A stretch of DNA of 64,000 nt, taken from positions 9,476,989 to 9,540,988 of the forward strand of contig CAIIXF020000006.1 of NCBI GenBank assembly GCA_903813345.2, read 5' to 3'. The position numbers were made by a program, and so were the translations under genes. Positions 1-13,000 of this stretch are shown piece after piece. The notes beneath the pieces are model-generated. The model did no database searches and was not told the DNA's origin. It saw only the letters and a program-made list of their open reading frames with translations. Each line of letters starts with the position of its first letter. Position 1 is the stretch's first letter. This stretch comes from Owenia fusiformis (lineage: Eukaryota > Annelida > Polychaeta > Sabellida > Oweniidae).

Positions 1-1560
1 AAAATGATTTATTTAAGCATTGAAGTCAAATGAAAAAATTAATATGAAACTGGCAAAACAGGCCACGTAACTGGTACTCTAATTTTGTATCAGACGTGAA
101 TAAGAAGCCTATGCCAGGTTCTTACAAAAAATAGAGCTATTTAAGTTAGTCGAGTCAAATGAAAAAAGAAGTAAGTATGAAACTGGCAAAACAGGCCACG
201 TAACTGGTACTCTAATTTTGTATCAGACGTGAATAAGAAGCCTTTGCCAGGTTCTTACGAAAACACATTTATTTAAGCATTGAAGTCAAATGAAAAAAGT
301 AATATGAAACTGGCAAAACAGGCCACGTAACTGGTACTCTAATTTTGTATCAGACGTGAATAAGAAGCCTATGCCAGGTTCTTACGAAAATGATTTATTT
401 AAGCATTGAAGTCAAATGAAAAAAAGTAATATGAAACTGGCAAAACAGGCCACGTAACTGATACTCTAATTTTGTATCAGACGTGAATAAGAAGCCTATG
501 CCAGGTTCTTACAAAAATAGAGCTATTTAAGTTAGTCGAGTCAAATGAAAAAAGAAGTAAGTATGAAACTGGCAAAACAGGCCACGTAACTGGTACTCTA
601 ATTTTGTATCAGACGTGAAGAAGAAGCCCGTGCCAGGTTCTTACAAAAATAGATTTATTTAAGTTAGTCGAGTCAAATGAAAAAAGAAGTAAGTATGCAA
701 CTGGCAAAACAGGCCACGTAACTGGTACTACAGGTTTGCATCAGACGTGAATAAGAAGCCTATGTCAGCTTCTTACGCAAAAAGATTTATTTAAGTTAGT
801 CGAGTCAAATGAAAGAAAGAAGTATGAAACTGGCAAAACAGGCCACGTAACTGGTACTCTAATTTTGTATTAGACGTGAATAAGAAGCCTGTGCCAGGTT
901 CTCACTCAAAAATACAGTTTTGTTCTGGTTATAGTTGACGTCAGACATACACTAATGGATTGATTCATGAACTTTAAAAGTGGAGTCAAATGAAAAGAAG
1001 AAGTAAGTAAGAAACTGACAAAACAGACCACTTCACTGGTACTCTAATTTTGTAATATACATAAATAAGAAGCCTATACCGGGTTTTTAAGCAAATGGAT
1101 TTATCTATATTAATTAATAGTTGAGTCAAATGAAATGAAGAAGTAAGTAAAACAGGCAAACACAAGCCGCGCAACTGGTTTTCTAGTTTTGTATCAGACG
1201 TGAATAAAAAAACCTTTCCGGTTTCTTACGCAAATGGATATATTTAAGTAAGTTGAATCCTGCGAAAAAAGAAGAAGAAAGTGAGAAACTGGTATAACAG
1301 ACCACGTAAGTGGTACTTTAATTTTCTATCAGTATCAGACTTGAATAAGAAAGTCCCTATGTCCCCTGCAAAGTACTTGGCCTCATCGTGGCGCAGAGGT
1401 GTAACATCAACAAATCTCAGTTGTTGATGACCAACTTAGTACTAATCAAGTCAGTAACAGGCAAAATAGGCTACGAAACAGGCAACTCTCACTGTGTATC
1501 AGATGTGAATAAGAACCTTATGCCAGATTCTTACTCCTGTGCCATGTTCTTTACCCCCCC
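1..1560. repeat. Tandem array, unit about 126-134 bp
   Basis: A unit containing ggccacgtaactgg and, about 40 bp later, cagacgtgaataagaagcc recurs at about 61, 195, 322, 448, 581, 711 and 841, so the spacing is 126-134 bp. Two subtypes alternate: one has 'atttaagcattgaagtc', the other 'ttaagttagtcgagtc' before the core. Copies decay to the right (about 1,027, 1,168, 1,299 and 1,461) and the array ends in a poly-C run at about 1,555-1,568. It runs off the left window edge. No coding function is seen. It probably lies in an intron or next to the minus-strand gene at 2,619. Confidence 0.95.
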
Positions 1561-2618
1561 CCCCCCCCTATCACACCAAGCTAGTTCTCAACCGTTCTTT
1601 CCAGTCCTATAAAAAGGCGTAAAATGGGCTAAATCTGGCTGTGGTCTGGAAATATGTCTAAAATAATTAGCTACCAGTTCGGCAACTAGTTTGGTGTGAT
1701 AGCTATATTTTTGCTAACTCGTTCATAAGAAGTCTTTAATACGTCTTTAATCAGTTTAGACCCGTTTGCAATCAGTTCTACCTCGTTCTCAATACATCCA
1801 AAGCCAGTTCAACTCGTTATAGAAAACGTCCCTAGAAGGATTGAAGCACGACAATTCCGTTCGTAGTACGCCCAGCTCGTCACTCGTTCTGATTGCAGAA
1901 CGTGACGACAACCATAAGATTTTGAGCATGCTCGAAGTTCTGGAGGGCCTACCCGTTCGAGAGCGTTCGTGAATTTTGTAAAAAGACGGACACCCTAAGA
2001 GCAGTCATTTTAACAGCTTGTAAAGATATTTTGCTAGGGTTTCTGTCCCCTGAACTCATGTTTATTGAAACAAGGAACATTGGTTCTCTGAGATACAATG
2101 GTATTGATTTTGAAATACATTTTTGAATTGCTAATATGCCCCTCACTTTTAAAAAATGATTTTGAGTGGTTATGGAGCAAGAAGGGCCTCCGACCGTGAG
2201 GCAAGAAGAGCCGTTATATCAGAAACCTTCTTTTACAAGTCTTACAAAAGTGGGGCAAAAGGGGCCACTTTTTGGGGAAAGTGCCGCCGATTAAATCTGG
2301 CGCCAAAATGAAAAATATTAACGGCGAGTGAGGTCAGAGCCATGATGATCCCATGTCAGAATAATATCAGGCGATATATACTTAAGAACAATAAAATAAA
2401 CTTGGTGGTCCGTCTTGCCCCACGGCCCTCCTTACCCCGCTGTCCCCTAGTTATGAAGGCGAATATGATCAAACTGATTTAAACTTAAGGTCGAGAGTAT
2501 CAGAAAATCTCAAAAACAAGGGTTGAGACTGTCGAGTTTTAATGATTTGTATCCTTCACTAATGCTAAATTGGAAATGAAGGAATACAGAATGGTAAATA
2601 ATCTAAAAGTACACTCAC
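1561..2618. other. Non-coding stretch, nothing recognised
   Basis: Between the tandem array and the last visible exon of the minus-strand gene I see no exon with both splice sites, no RNA gene and no clear terminal repeats. It is probably intron of the 2,619-4,331 gene, because that gene's leftmost exon ends in a splice donor. Confidence 0.4.
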
Positions 2619-4331
2619 GTCGGCTTCGTGCTTCTCGGACAGCAATTCATTAACAAGTAGTTCATTAAATTTCAGTGTCTTCTGGAGCTCAATAAATGCA
2701 TCTTGTTTGCCTTTCTGATAAGCTAATTCTAAAAGTTGAGAAACACTTTCATTCAGTTGTTTTGTTCAATCGATCACACAGAAAATATTTCCCACAAAAT
2801 ATTTAAGTTACATGGCAAAGACATAGTAATTAAGCAAAATGAAATAGCTAGTTTAAATGTCGAGACGATGGAACACGTAATTACTATTTATAATGAGTAA
2901 ACAGGATCAACATCTAGACGGTTGAAAATGACAGTATAGCTAACACAAGTTAAAGCAATATGGCACGTCCCTTTTTTCATTATAACATTGAGAGAACTGA
3001 GAGCAAAATTAGGGAGGTATATTAGCTTCATTGCCCAGTAGAATAAGTATAATCGGTACATGAAGAAGCGATGATATTCGTTACCTATCTGCTCTCTGAT
3101 ATTATCACTATCGTGTTCTAGTTTAGCATGACGTTCAGTTCTTCTGTCATCATTTACATTCTCTACAATGTCACACGTCTGATGTTTTGGACCGTCAGTC
3201 GTAGTTTTGTCGTTATCCTTGATTATATTCTCATCGTGTTGTTCGTCTGCATTGCCAATATCAATTTTTGTAGAAGACGTCTGTGGTTTGTTTTCTAATA
3301 GCTGGGCTTTATTTGAATTTGTACCGATATGTTCATTCTCAGATGTTTTACTCTGGAAAGTTAAGAACGATATTGAAATATATGACATCGTACAGTGTAA
3401 CTAGAAAAAAACACAAGCACAATACATTGCTCTTAATGATGAGAAAATCACCTTTAGTTCTTGTTTGTCACAATATTCTTCGATTATTATATCACTGAGG
3501 CTTGCCCGTTGTCCTAGTGATGAGTCGCTGCTACTACTGACCGGGGTGATCAACGGAGTGCCGCTATCACGACAATCTACGAAGAAATAATTATCATCCA
3601 TAGAATCAACCGAGTTTGATTCATGTGCTCTGAGGAGGTTGTTCTCCATTGCTCTGCGAGGGTTGCTTGAGTACATGACAGGCTTATCTAGGCTGATTAC
3701 TGTGGGCTGTGGATCATCATTGAAAGACACAGACTGGGCTGCTGTTGGATTTTCACTAATGAACGGATCAATCGTTATTTTCTCAACTGAGTGAGTGCCT
3801 GTATAAATATCTTCATCTGAGATGTAGTCAGGGGAGAAGAAGCTACAAAGATCTGTGTCCATACTATCAACAGTATTCATGTTCATGTCACTGTTTACTT
3901 TGTGGAGTTGGTTGGGCAACGACATTGACGCCGCCGCATGGGCATGCTCGGGCTGAGAATGACTTCTACGTGGTGATATTCCGTTATTTATACTTGCACC
4001 GTTATCTGTCTCCATGACAACAGTTTGGATATCGTCAGAGATATCTGTATTTGTAAGACTATCAATTAGATGCGAGTAGATTGTCTCGGTGATTTCTGCT
4101 TCCCTTTCAACTTCAATGTTATGCCCATCAAGATGTCCTACGTCTGTTGCTATGGCGTTTGTTTCATCGATGTCTCCGGCTTCTCGGATAACGTGTTGCT
4201 CTGAATCTGTTGCTATGATACCAATTGTTGCTATATCACCTCCACCACTTATTAATTGGAGATACGTAGGCAATGGCTGTACATCAAACAATCCGTTGTG
4301 GTCCATAGAGTAGATACATTTGTTGATGACC
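2619..4331 (-). CDS. Unrecognised acidic Ser-rich protein with C-terminal helix, partial
   Basis: Three exons on the minus strand join in frame: 4331-3452, 3352-3085 and 2728-2619. Each has an AG acceptor and a GT donor, so the gene continues upstream (right) and downstream (left) of what I can place. The first exon encodes about 293 residues rich in Asp, Ser and Thr, including SVDSMDD and SSSSDSSLGQRASLSD, with no recognised fold. The second exon is charged and hydrophilic (HDENIIKDNDKTTTDG). The third encodes a regular amphipathic stretch, LAYQKGKQDAFIELQKTLKF, that looks like a coiled coil. Low-complexity acidic composition with many SD/SP sites suggests a disordered regulatory or scaffold protein. 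This is inference from composition only. The 5' exons were not found. The reading may start outside the visible exons, although MDHNGLF near 4,305 is a possible internal methionine. Confidence 0.6.
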
Positions 4332-5423
4332 CTATGATAAGAACACATGGAATCAGAAAACAATGGCACAGTATATCTGGCTTAATTCAAAAATCATCAA
4401 AATTATATCTCACTGGGAAATACAAAACTTTAAGGTGTAATTGACACAACGCCATACATAACGATTCAAATCGTTAGTAAAGTAAAATATTTTGTTTATC
4501 AACAGCGAAGAAGGGGGAAATCTCCCATCGTAAGTTACCTAATTAGTACAGACGTCTATGTTCATGTAGAGATGAACCTCTATTTTATTCGTCTTTACAT
4601 AACTCGTGTCAAACCTCGCTGACTGGTCGAAAAACAGTGATCACGTCGCTGACAGAAACAAAATGCACGATTTCAAAATTTCTAAATGTTAGTTTCTGGC
4701 GTAATCAAGGAACATTATAACATGTTTTTCAACATATATGTAAGGAATATGACTATGTCAATTCAAACATCTCGTCCATGTAATTTGCAAATGACATATC
4801 ACATAGATAATAGTCCTATAAGCTTAGTCGAAATAGGATAGTTTCTAAATAGCAGAAAAATCAATGAAATCTCGTGCTGCCATCTTTTATTCAGCTTTTA
4901 ACTCTGGCTAGAGCTCCATTCACTTACATGCTAAAATCTTGGAAAAGTGGCTTAATTTCATGATTTATCAAAGTGTGTTTGTTGAATCTGTATAAAACTT
5001 GAATGATATACCACATGATGACCCTGTTTATGAACATGTTGTGATTAAACATGCTAATGTTGATTGACATACAAATAATCCACGGTTTTAAAGAATTTTA
5101 GCATTGCATCTATGGACATTTGGCCCAACTTTTTTTAAATTGTCATAGAAAATTATTCAAATTACATAACTGTGTAAATCAAAGCTATTAAGAGAAAACA
5201 TTCCACTGAATTCAAATATACCATTTAAAAGAAGGTAATGTAAGTCATTAGAGGTCTAATATGCAAGTCTCTTAAAATCTCACGAAAAACGAGATTTAGC
5301 GAGATTTCAAAAGCTATATGGAAACTATACTATTGAAAAGCTAGAAGTGTACGCGAAAGAGGTATACTGTAATGATCATGAGGTCAAGTATAAGAATGGC
5401 TTATCTTCACTTTCAAAAGCCTG

Positions 5424-5676
5424 GGAATATCCATCCTCCTAAGTAGGTGTCCAGAATCCGTACCTCCATCTTCCCCCTGCTATAAGCAGTTAGCATTTCC
5501 CCGATTAAGAACTCGCAATTTGATTGGCTGTCGCAACACTGCGACAGCAATCATGTATACACGTCATCAGCGCATTATTAAATCACGTGATTCAGTTTAA
5601 TCGGGCGCGTCCAACTTGGTTATAGCAGGGGGTAAAAAGAAAGAAGATGCCCTGTGATCGGAGGATGGGGAATATC
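5424..5676. mobile_element. Short fold-back (MITE-like) element
   Basis: The two ends are imperfect inverted repeats. Ccatcctcc near 5,431 pairs with ggaggatgg near 5,660, followed inward by shared segments containing catcttc, ccccctgctataa and cccgattaa. A small inner hairpin, tgtcgcaacactgcgaca, lies near 5,529. The length is about 250 bp and there is no coding capacity. I did not find a convincing target-site duplication. Confidence 0.6.
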
Positions 5677-6994
5677 AAAAAATGAATAATAACGAGCAAA
5701 TAAAAAAACAAACAACGAAACAGATAAAACGGCCATATGCAGAGATTGGCTGAAAAATTAGGCCTATTTATAAGGCCTCTTTATAAATACCTCCCTGTCC
5801 GTAGTACTGTCGTATCCTCTTCAGTTGATTTCGAATAAAATCATGATCTGAGAAGAATGTAAATGTGTCACAATATGCCTACTTTGTTATGTGACGTTCC
5901 ATCTTGATTGTTTTTGATGGAAAATGAACAGCAATTCAGAAATGCATCCATCCATAATAGTATTCCCAGATCCATCCTAGAAAGGTGCTTTGACACGTGC
6001 ACGGCAAATTCAAGGCAATCCACAAGAGTTCAAGCAAATCGATGAAATCATTTGCGCTACTTCACTAAATAAAAATTAAACATTAAAAGTGATTATACCC
6101 GAAATAAATATGACAAAATATGATACACTAGATATTGTGCATTATATAATAACAATGATAAAATGTATAAATGGACACGGACATTGCTAAGTTTTCCCAT
6201 CAATATCTTTAATATCAGAGCTTAACTAGGTCATGCCTAGTACCTCCTTTAATATTGCCATGAAATGTATATCTAGAAGTGCAACGTATGCAGCCTCAAC
6301 ATTTCAACACCTCATTCACACAATAATTATAACGTGGTGGCATTCAAGTTTATCAGTGATGTAACTAAACAGTCCAAACCCAGTTTTCCTCTGAAGGAAA
6401 CATTTTTTATACAAACCACTTCACACCATTCCAGCGTAATGTTAAAGATGCAGGCTAGCTTGGTTTTTCTCAAGGTGGAACATTAAAAGATATATATTTT
6501 ATCGTAAAACTAGCACTGTAAAATTTGTGGAGCACCGCTGTATGTTGAACCACGAACTTTAAGAAACAGGTCCGTGGTTGAACATCTCCATATGTGGAAC
6601 ACAATTTCTGCTATCTGTTACTTCTCTGTAAGTGAACTACAAAAGTACATCGCATGAGAAAACTTTCATACTTTGCACCAGCAATTATAATTTGCACCGG
6701 GTAGAGAAGTGGGATTGTTCCAACAGCAGGTGAGATACAAAGAATGCACCATGGAGTGACTCAAAACCAAGAATTAGGCCACCAAAGATCATGCGCCTTC
6801 GACCACACCAGGACTGCATCTTTAAACATGCAATTCTGAGACCTTGCAATGTCTTATCTATTTCTTTATGCATTTGTACGAAAAACTATAAGTGGTCCTC
6901 TTCATACTTCTCTTGGAGATGTATCTACTTTCTGTGAGGTAGCATTACGTTGTGTGGCTCTTAGGGGTACAACTTTACATGATTTGGAATAAGT

Positions 6995-7002
6995 TATAAA
7001 AA
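6995..7002 (+). promoter_or_regulatory. Possible TATA box of the cadherin gene
   Basis: Tataaaaa lies 38 bp before the cadherin ATG at 7,033. If it is used, transcription would start about 10 bp before the ATG, which is unusually short. It is therefore weakly supported. Confidence 0.25.
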
Positions 7003-7032
7003 CCTTAATTCAAAATCGGATTGTTTATAACC

Positions 7033-10000
7033 ATGGGGATGGACAAGTTAGTTGTCTTTGCCGTTTGTTGCTTGGTGATGATTTCCACGGCAACTGCACA
7101 ACTCGGAGGTAAGTATTGTTATTAGCCGCATTTTAGTCAGCTGGGTTTTTCTTGAAAGTTCATTTTATTTTAGTTGATAAGTCTCTGTTTTCCTGGATAC
7201 CCGTTATAAGTAAATATCGTCGATTTGGTTCGATAAATAATTGTTTATTAACGTATAACTGTCGTAGATTTGTAAGTCTTATTAATTCAGCATCTTAACG
7301 CTCTGGAATGTGAACTATACAAAATGATTTTCAGTATGCGTGCAGTTCAATAACAATGATTTTACTGGTAGGACGCCTCTCCAGTTAAAAGAACTTCGAG
7401 AAGACGCTCCCGTTGGTATGTATGGTTATGAGTGTCACTTCCTCTTCATCAATTCTTTTTCTTATGTCCAAAATATGATTTCACATTTCAATTCGTCTGA
7501 GATTCAAAGTACAAAAATGTTTTATTCTCCAAATGATTCGATTAAACGTGGATATTCATATTTATAGAAAATAATCACATACTGTACATTTAAAACCTCT
7601 TTAATTGCAACACAATCACAGTGACAAAATGAACTTGGGGGATATATAATACTAAAATCACAACACTTTTGGCAGTTTGGTGAAGTCCTCGCTAGATCTG
7701 ATTCTATTATTTTTGCAACAAGACGAGTACCTTGACCTTTAAATCTCTTATATAAATAATTCTTTAAATTCTTAGTATTATTGTTGGTAAAATGTATGGT
7801 TTTCACATGGAAATGTGTCTGAATGTCAAATGAGGTTCTCAGATAAGGTTTTGCCAGTATAAACTAAGAAAACTTCATAAAAATGAGAAGGTCAATAAGT
7901 AGGTCCATGGTCCTTGGTCCATAGAAACAGTAATCGTCAAAAAGAAAAGCATGACCGGGGAGCGAGTCTAGGTTATCATGATACTCTGACTATAATTACT
8001 ATTTCGAATTCGTTGCCAAATATATTGCGTTCAATGGAAATAGATAAGCGAAGAAACAACAAAAACAAATACTTGGAAATTACTAGAATTTTTTGTCTCC
8101 TTGACAAGCAATGTCATTTTGGCTTCTATTCAGACAATTATTTGATGGGAAGGGGCAGAAGTTCGATGTGTATTGTAATGTGATATTTGGCTAATTTAAA
8201 CAGGCTTCTCATTTATAGTTAAATACGTCATCGATGATTAAACGGTTTATTAAATCATCTCCCTGTTATCAATTTGACCATATTGGGATGTCTTGAAAAG
8301 ATGGTTCTCTTCTCCAATCATTTTCTCTTTAGGTACCTTATTGAGGAAGTTCCAACCTCCAAGTGACGAGGCGACAGGCGTCATCAAATATGACACTTCG
8401 ATTGAACTGGAAGGAACTGATGCTTCGTTTTTCTCATTTGATCAGAACACATTTGAACTTAAACTAGCAAGACCTCTCAATCAGAAGGTATGTGGTTACA
8501 CTATATTGTCATAATAACCAGTGGTTTCCTTATTATTTTCTATACAAAATGCTATAGGCTGGTTCTTTTATAGAACACGGGTGAACATATATTTTGTCCT
8601 TCTCAAATACTTATGGCCCTCTCCATTAAACTGTATTATTAAACAACTCGTACTTTATGCTCGATGAGGGCCAGTGAGGGTCGTATAGAAGACGGATTAT
8701 ACTCCCTGAAAGGAGCATGATGTCTTTCACCATGTTAATCTGCATCTGTTAAAACCAATACGCCAAACGCATGTGATGCCACGAGTCACCATCTACCACT
8801 GTATTGCTATTATATTTTATATTAGTCACTCTGTGATAGGAAACTTTTCCTCGTGTTATTACAGAAAACGTGTACGACGAAGATAAGAATTCCAGGGTAC
8901 TGCAACATTAGAATATTAGGTTCTGAATCACTTTTACCAGTAAGTATTGTAATTCGTACTTTCCTTTTTTAAATCGGAAAGGAGTAAAAAGATTAATATC
9001 ATAGGAACGTTTTGTATCTTAGTTTTAAAGTGTGCGCCAAAATTTAAAACTGCGCAGGCGCAGCGCTCTCGCTAACCTATATAAAGAGATCACAGGGTAC
9101 AGGCTTCAGAGGTAAGCCAGGAAAGTGTACAACTATCGTCCCGTGTTGATTTCCCGTATAATCGTAACCAGGCAAGTTTCAACATTGGAATTGAAAATAA
9201 CTATTAGATATACTTTGCAGATGTTTATATATGAAGGTATTAAGTGTATGCATCAATCAAATGGCTCATTTTGAACATATAAAAAGTATTTGTGTTTTGT
9301 TTCCCAGGGAATTGTATTCAAATGTAGACACACATAAATAGTGTACATTATGTTGTACTTGAATAGCCTGGCTTATATAATATTGAAGGGCATGCTAATT
9401 GTACACACGAGTACATGGATGAAGGCCTAATATTGATATCGCTTGCATACCTAAGTAAAAATAAACTCTTCTAATCCCCTGATGTAACGATTTGAAAAAT
9501 GTAAAACTAACGTATTTCTTTTATTTAAATATTTTATAAACTTTTCAATTTTTGCAGTTCCGATTTCTGATTGAAATTCCCCTTGAAGAAGTGAATGACC
9601 ATGCTCCACAGTTCAAGCAAGCGTTTTATGTTGCAAATATACCAGAGGCGTCCCCTATCGGCAGTGATGTCATTACTCTTTTTGCAGACGACCACGACTG
9701 CTCTGTAGCAAACAGGAGAGTCTCATATTTGATCCAGGTAACTATCACCGCTTTATTCCAGCACGAATTCCAAGACTTCAAACCCCGCTTTTTCGAACAT
9801 CAAGAACACAATGGCACAATCAAAACAAGCCCCGAGAATCAAGGACATTTTATCTAATATTCACATTCTGTCCATGTTTCAGGAAGCAATACCAGACAAC
9901 GTTTTTACGATCAATGGACTTAATGGAAGGATGACGCTGTCGAAGTCCGTCAACTATGAAATCGGCCCCAGAACATACACCGTAGCAGTTTCTGCTCAGG

Positions 10001-13000
10001 TAAATTTTCGTCTAAAATTATAAATAGATTATATGTATGAAAGGAGTTTCTACCACATCATAAATCCGTGAAATCCGAATCTTACGGACTTGCGCAAACT
10101 ACGAAAGACTTCGTTTATAAATATCATACAAGGTTGTTAGGTTCTAGACACTATATATCATCCAAGAGCATTTAAGATTATTTCATTGCAGGATGGCGGG
10201 GACCCACCACGTGCAAGCACCACTAGGTTAACGGTAAATATCATAGACAGCGACGACCAGCCTCCAAAGTTCCAATATGAGGAGTATAAATATCAGGTGG
10301 TAGGAGCAAAGCCGGTCAACTCAGGGGTAAGTAAATCACAAAAACAGCGCTATGAGCTGTTACTGGCTGCGATTTCACTGTCTATAGTATATGTATAAAT
10401 AAGCATGTCGGCAGCTCCACCGTGTTAGTAACATTCCATTTGGCTCTTGATTTGAAAGTGTAGATATAAAAAGCATTTGAATCTAAAAAAATTAAAAGTG
10501 GTTAATAACTTTATATATCTATATTAGTACGTTTGTCAAAAACTATAATCTGAGATGTTAAGTACTACTTCCCAAACATAGTGACCTTACAAGCAGAGTT
10601 GCATCATTAATCCTTTGTTCCAGAGGGGTTCGCCGCTATATAGTGCTTGGCCTGCGTCTCTACGAGCCTTTGATCAGGACTTTGGCATAAACCAGACAAT
10701 TCACTATGCCTTAGATAATATTGGAAGTGAGTGACTGAACCATCTTACACATGCAGGGCTATTGTAACTCAGGCTTTTTGTATTATGATCACGTGTTATG
10801 TTGACCAGTGTTTGGAGGATGGACTGCCATTTCCATTTGTTCTTGGGGCGTCAATCAGTTCAAATAAATGTTTAATTTATCGAGACATATCTTTAGTTGA
10901 TAGACTAAATTAGTTGGGAAGCATACATCTACAACGATCCAATATCCTTTAAGTGATTTCATAATCCTTTAGTACCACATAATAATTCCCAGTCAATAGA
11001 AATAGGGTTTTGTTCGACCTTGATATTACCCATGATAAGATTTGACGATTTTTGTTATAGGAGGGGTCAATGGATTCTTTGATATCGACACTGAGACGGG
11101 GCAGTTGATGCAGAAACAGACTGTGCAGAAGTTTAATGGGGCTTATCCGGAATTCCAACTCCAAGTTAGAGTAAGTCCAAAAGCTCATTGCTTCATTTCT
11201 CGGTGATATATATTTTGGTATAGAATCAGGACTCGGACACTTATATGAAGCTCTTTTAGTATATTTTCAAAAAGTTTGCAGAGGCAAATACAAATGAATA
11301 ATGGAATAGTAATAATGTTGAAAGTGACACTAAAATATAGACACGAAGAACGAACGACAGACACAAAGTGAAATCTATCTTGGATTTTTTGATATCTCAT
11401 TCGGATAATATTCTTTTAGGGCTACCAGGCAGACAGACCTTCTATGAGTGCCACAACAAACGTCATTGTGTCAGTCCTCGATCTCAACGAAGACACGCCC
11501 ACATTTGACCCCGCGACTTACAATGCACGGGTCACAGAAAATATGCCTGTGGGAACGAGTGTAACGACTGTGACTGCAACTGATTCAGACTTTGTAAGAA
11601 GGCAGTGTAGTTGTGCATGCTTTTTTCAAGAAGAATGACAAGTGTTTGTTCTCTTAGCACTCTTGTGATTGCGAAGACATCGTAAGACTTTCAAATGAAT
11701 TTCTAATTAGCCAGTATTAGCGGCAGATCCACCGTGTGTTTCGTATACTAGATTCTACCTAACTAGTTCCCGGGACTAGTTCAAACTCTATAAAGTTCTC
11801 TGGCACACTTAAAACATAGACACTTACCGGCAGATCCACCATGTGCTACATCTCCCTAAAAGTTAAAAATTGTAAAAAGAATTGTAATCGAATAAACTCT
11901 AACCTACAGATCTACCATGCCCAGTTTTTTATTCTACCGAGTTGGCTAAAGTTTTCATCGTGTCTTGCTTCACACATCGGGCCACATATCAAATCAAAAT
12001 GCTCGGTGTGTGGTTCAGAAATATTTAATGATGTAAGCTTACACGATGTATATTCACTGGTATTTCAGGGTGATAATGGTGTGTTTGAGTACCAAATGAC
12101 GGACCCATCGGGCACATTTTCTGTGGATCCACAATCCGGTGTAGTGAGAGTGGCAAATAGCTTCAAACTGGACAGAGAGGCTAATGAGAGATTCACCTTA
12201 TACGTAAGATCTTTAGATTCGAACCATATTTGATTGTCCCAGTCGACAAAAAAGTTCATCTCTTGATCAATTTTTTATTGAATAAAATAATTAATTGAAA
12301 CAGATTTTAAAAATTATCCAACATTGCAGTCAATTTAGAGTTGATTTTCACGCATGCGCAGGTGACTGCACAAGAGACCAAATCTGTTGCGAAAAAGGTC
12401 AGTGATCCAGTGGCAACAGTTACTGTGAGACTGGATGACATCAACGACTCGCCGCCAGTGTTCAGCCATGACGAATACAGAGCAGCTATCAATGATAAAG
12501 TCCCAAAAGGAATTACAATTCTTCAGGTGTGTACAAACGATAAGTCTTCCATCAGGCCCCTGTGTACCCTCATCGCCAACAGACTCACATACATCTGTGA
12601 AGTGGGGGCAGGAGTCAGAAACTTAAGGCAACATTAGGGTGTCAGATACATTATATAGCACTATAAGTAAACCGTTTCCGATAGATCCCATGGGCTCCAA
12701 ACATAATACAATCAAAAATACCAAAATACCATTTAATCCTACACACCCCCAGACGTACCATAAGCTTTTAGACACTTGCATTCATTTACGTATGACAATC
12801 CTTAAATGGCCAGGTTTTCTTGGACTTGTGTGCTTGACTGTATAATTATTCTTATAGATGAGAGCAACTGACGCAGATCTATACGAGAATGGCAATGGTC
12901 AGATCAGCTATTCAATCCAGAGTGGGTCACCGGTTGACTGGAAAGAGCGCTTCGAGCTTGGCTACGACGGAACCCTGAGACTTGCCAAGTCAATGGGTGA

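Larger units (their letters stand above)
4332..7032. other. Intergenic or 5' intronic region
   Basis: About 2.7 kb of AT-rich DNA lies between the minus-strand gene and the cadherin start. It holds one fold-back element (5,424-5,676, listed separately). Upstream exons of the minus-strand gene may lie here, but none could be supported by reading frame plus splice sites. Confidence 0.4.

Noticed and set aside
1-1560. The regular array considered as a CRISPR array
   Set aside because: Units are ~130 bp with decaying spacers, and the surrounding genes are clearly animal.
6685-6873. A 62-residue minus-strand frame considered as the first exon of the upstream gene
   Set aside because: No splice donor in compatible phase and no coding-like composition.
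7522-7806. A 94-residue minus-strand frame in a cadherin intron
   Set aside because: Lysine/asparagine-rich AT-driven frame with no homology or splice context.
9111-9125. The promoter-donor block considered as a spliced-leader RNA gene
   Set aside because: The leader between a TATA-directed start and the donor would be only a few nucleotides, the two copies do not share it, and no Sm-binding AATTTTTGG-like site follows.
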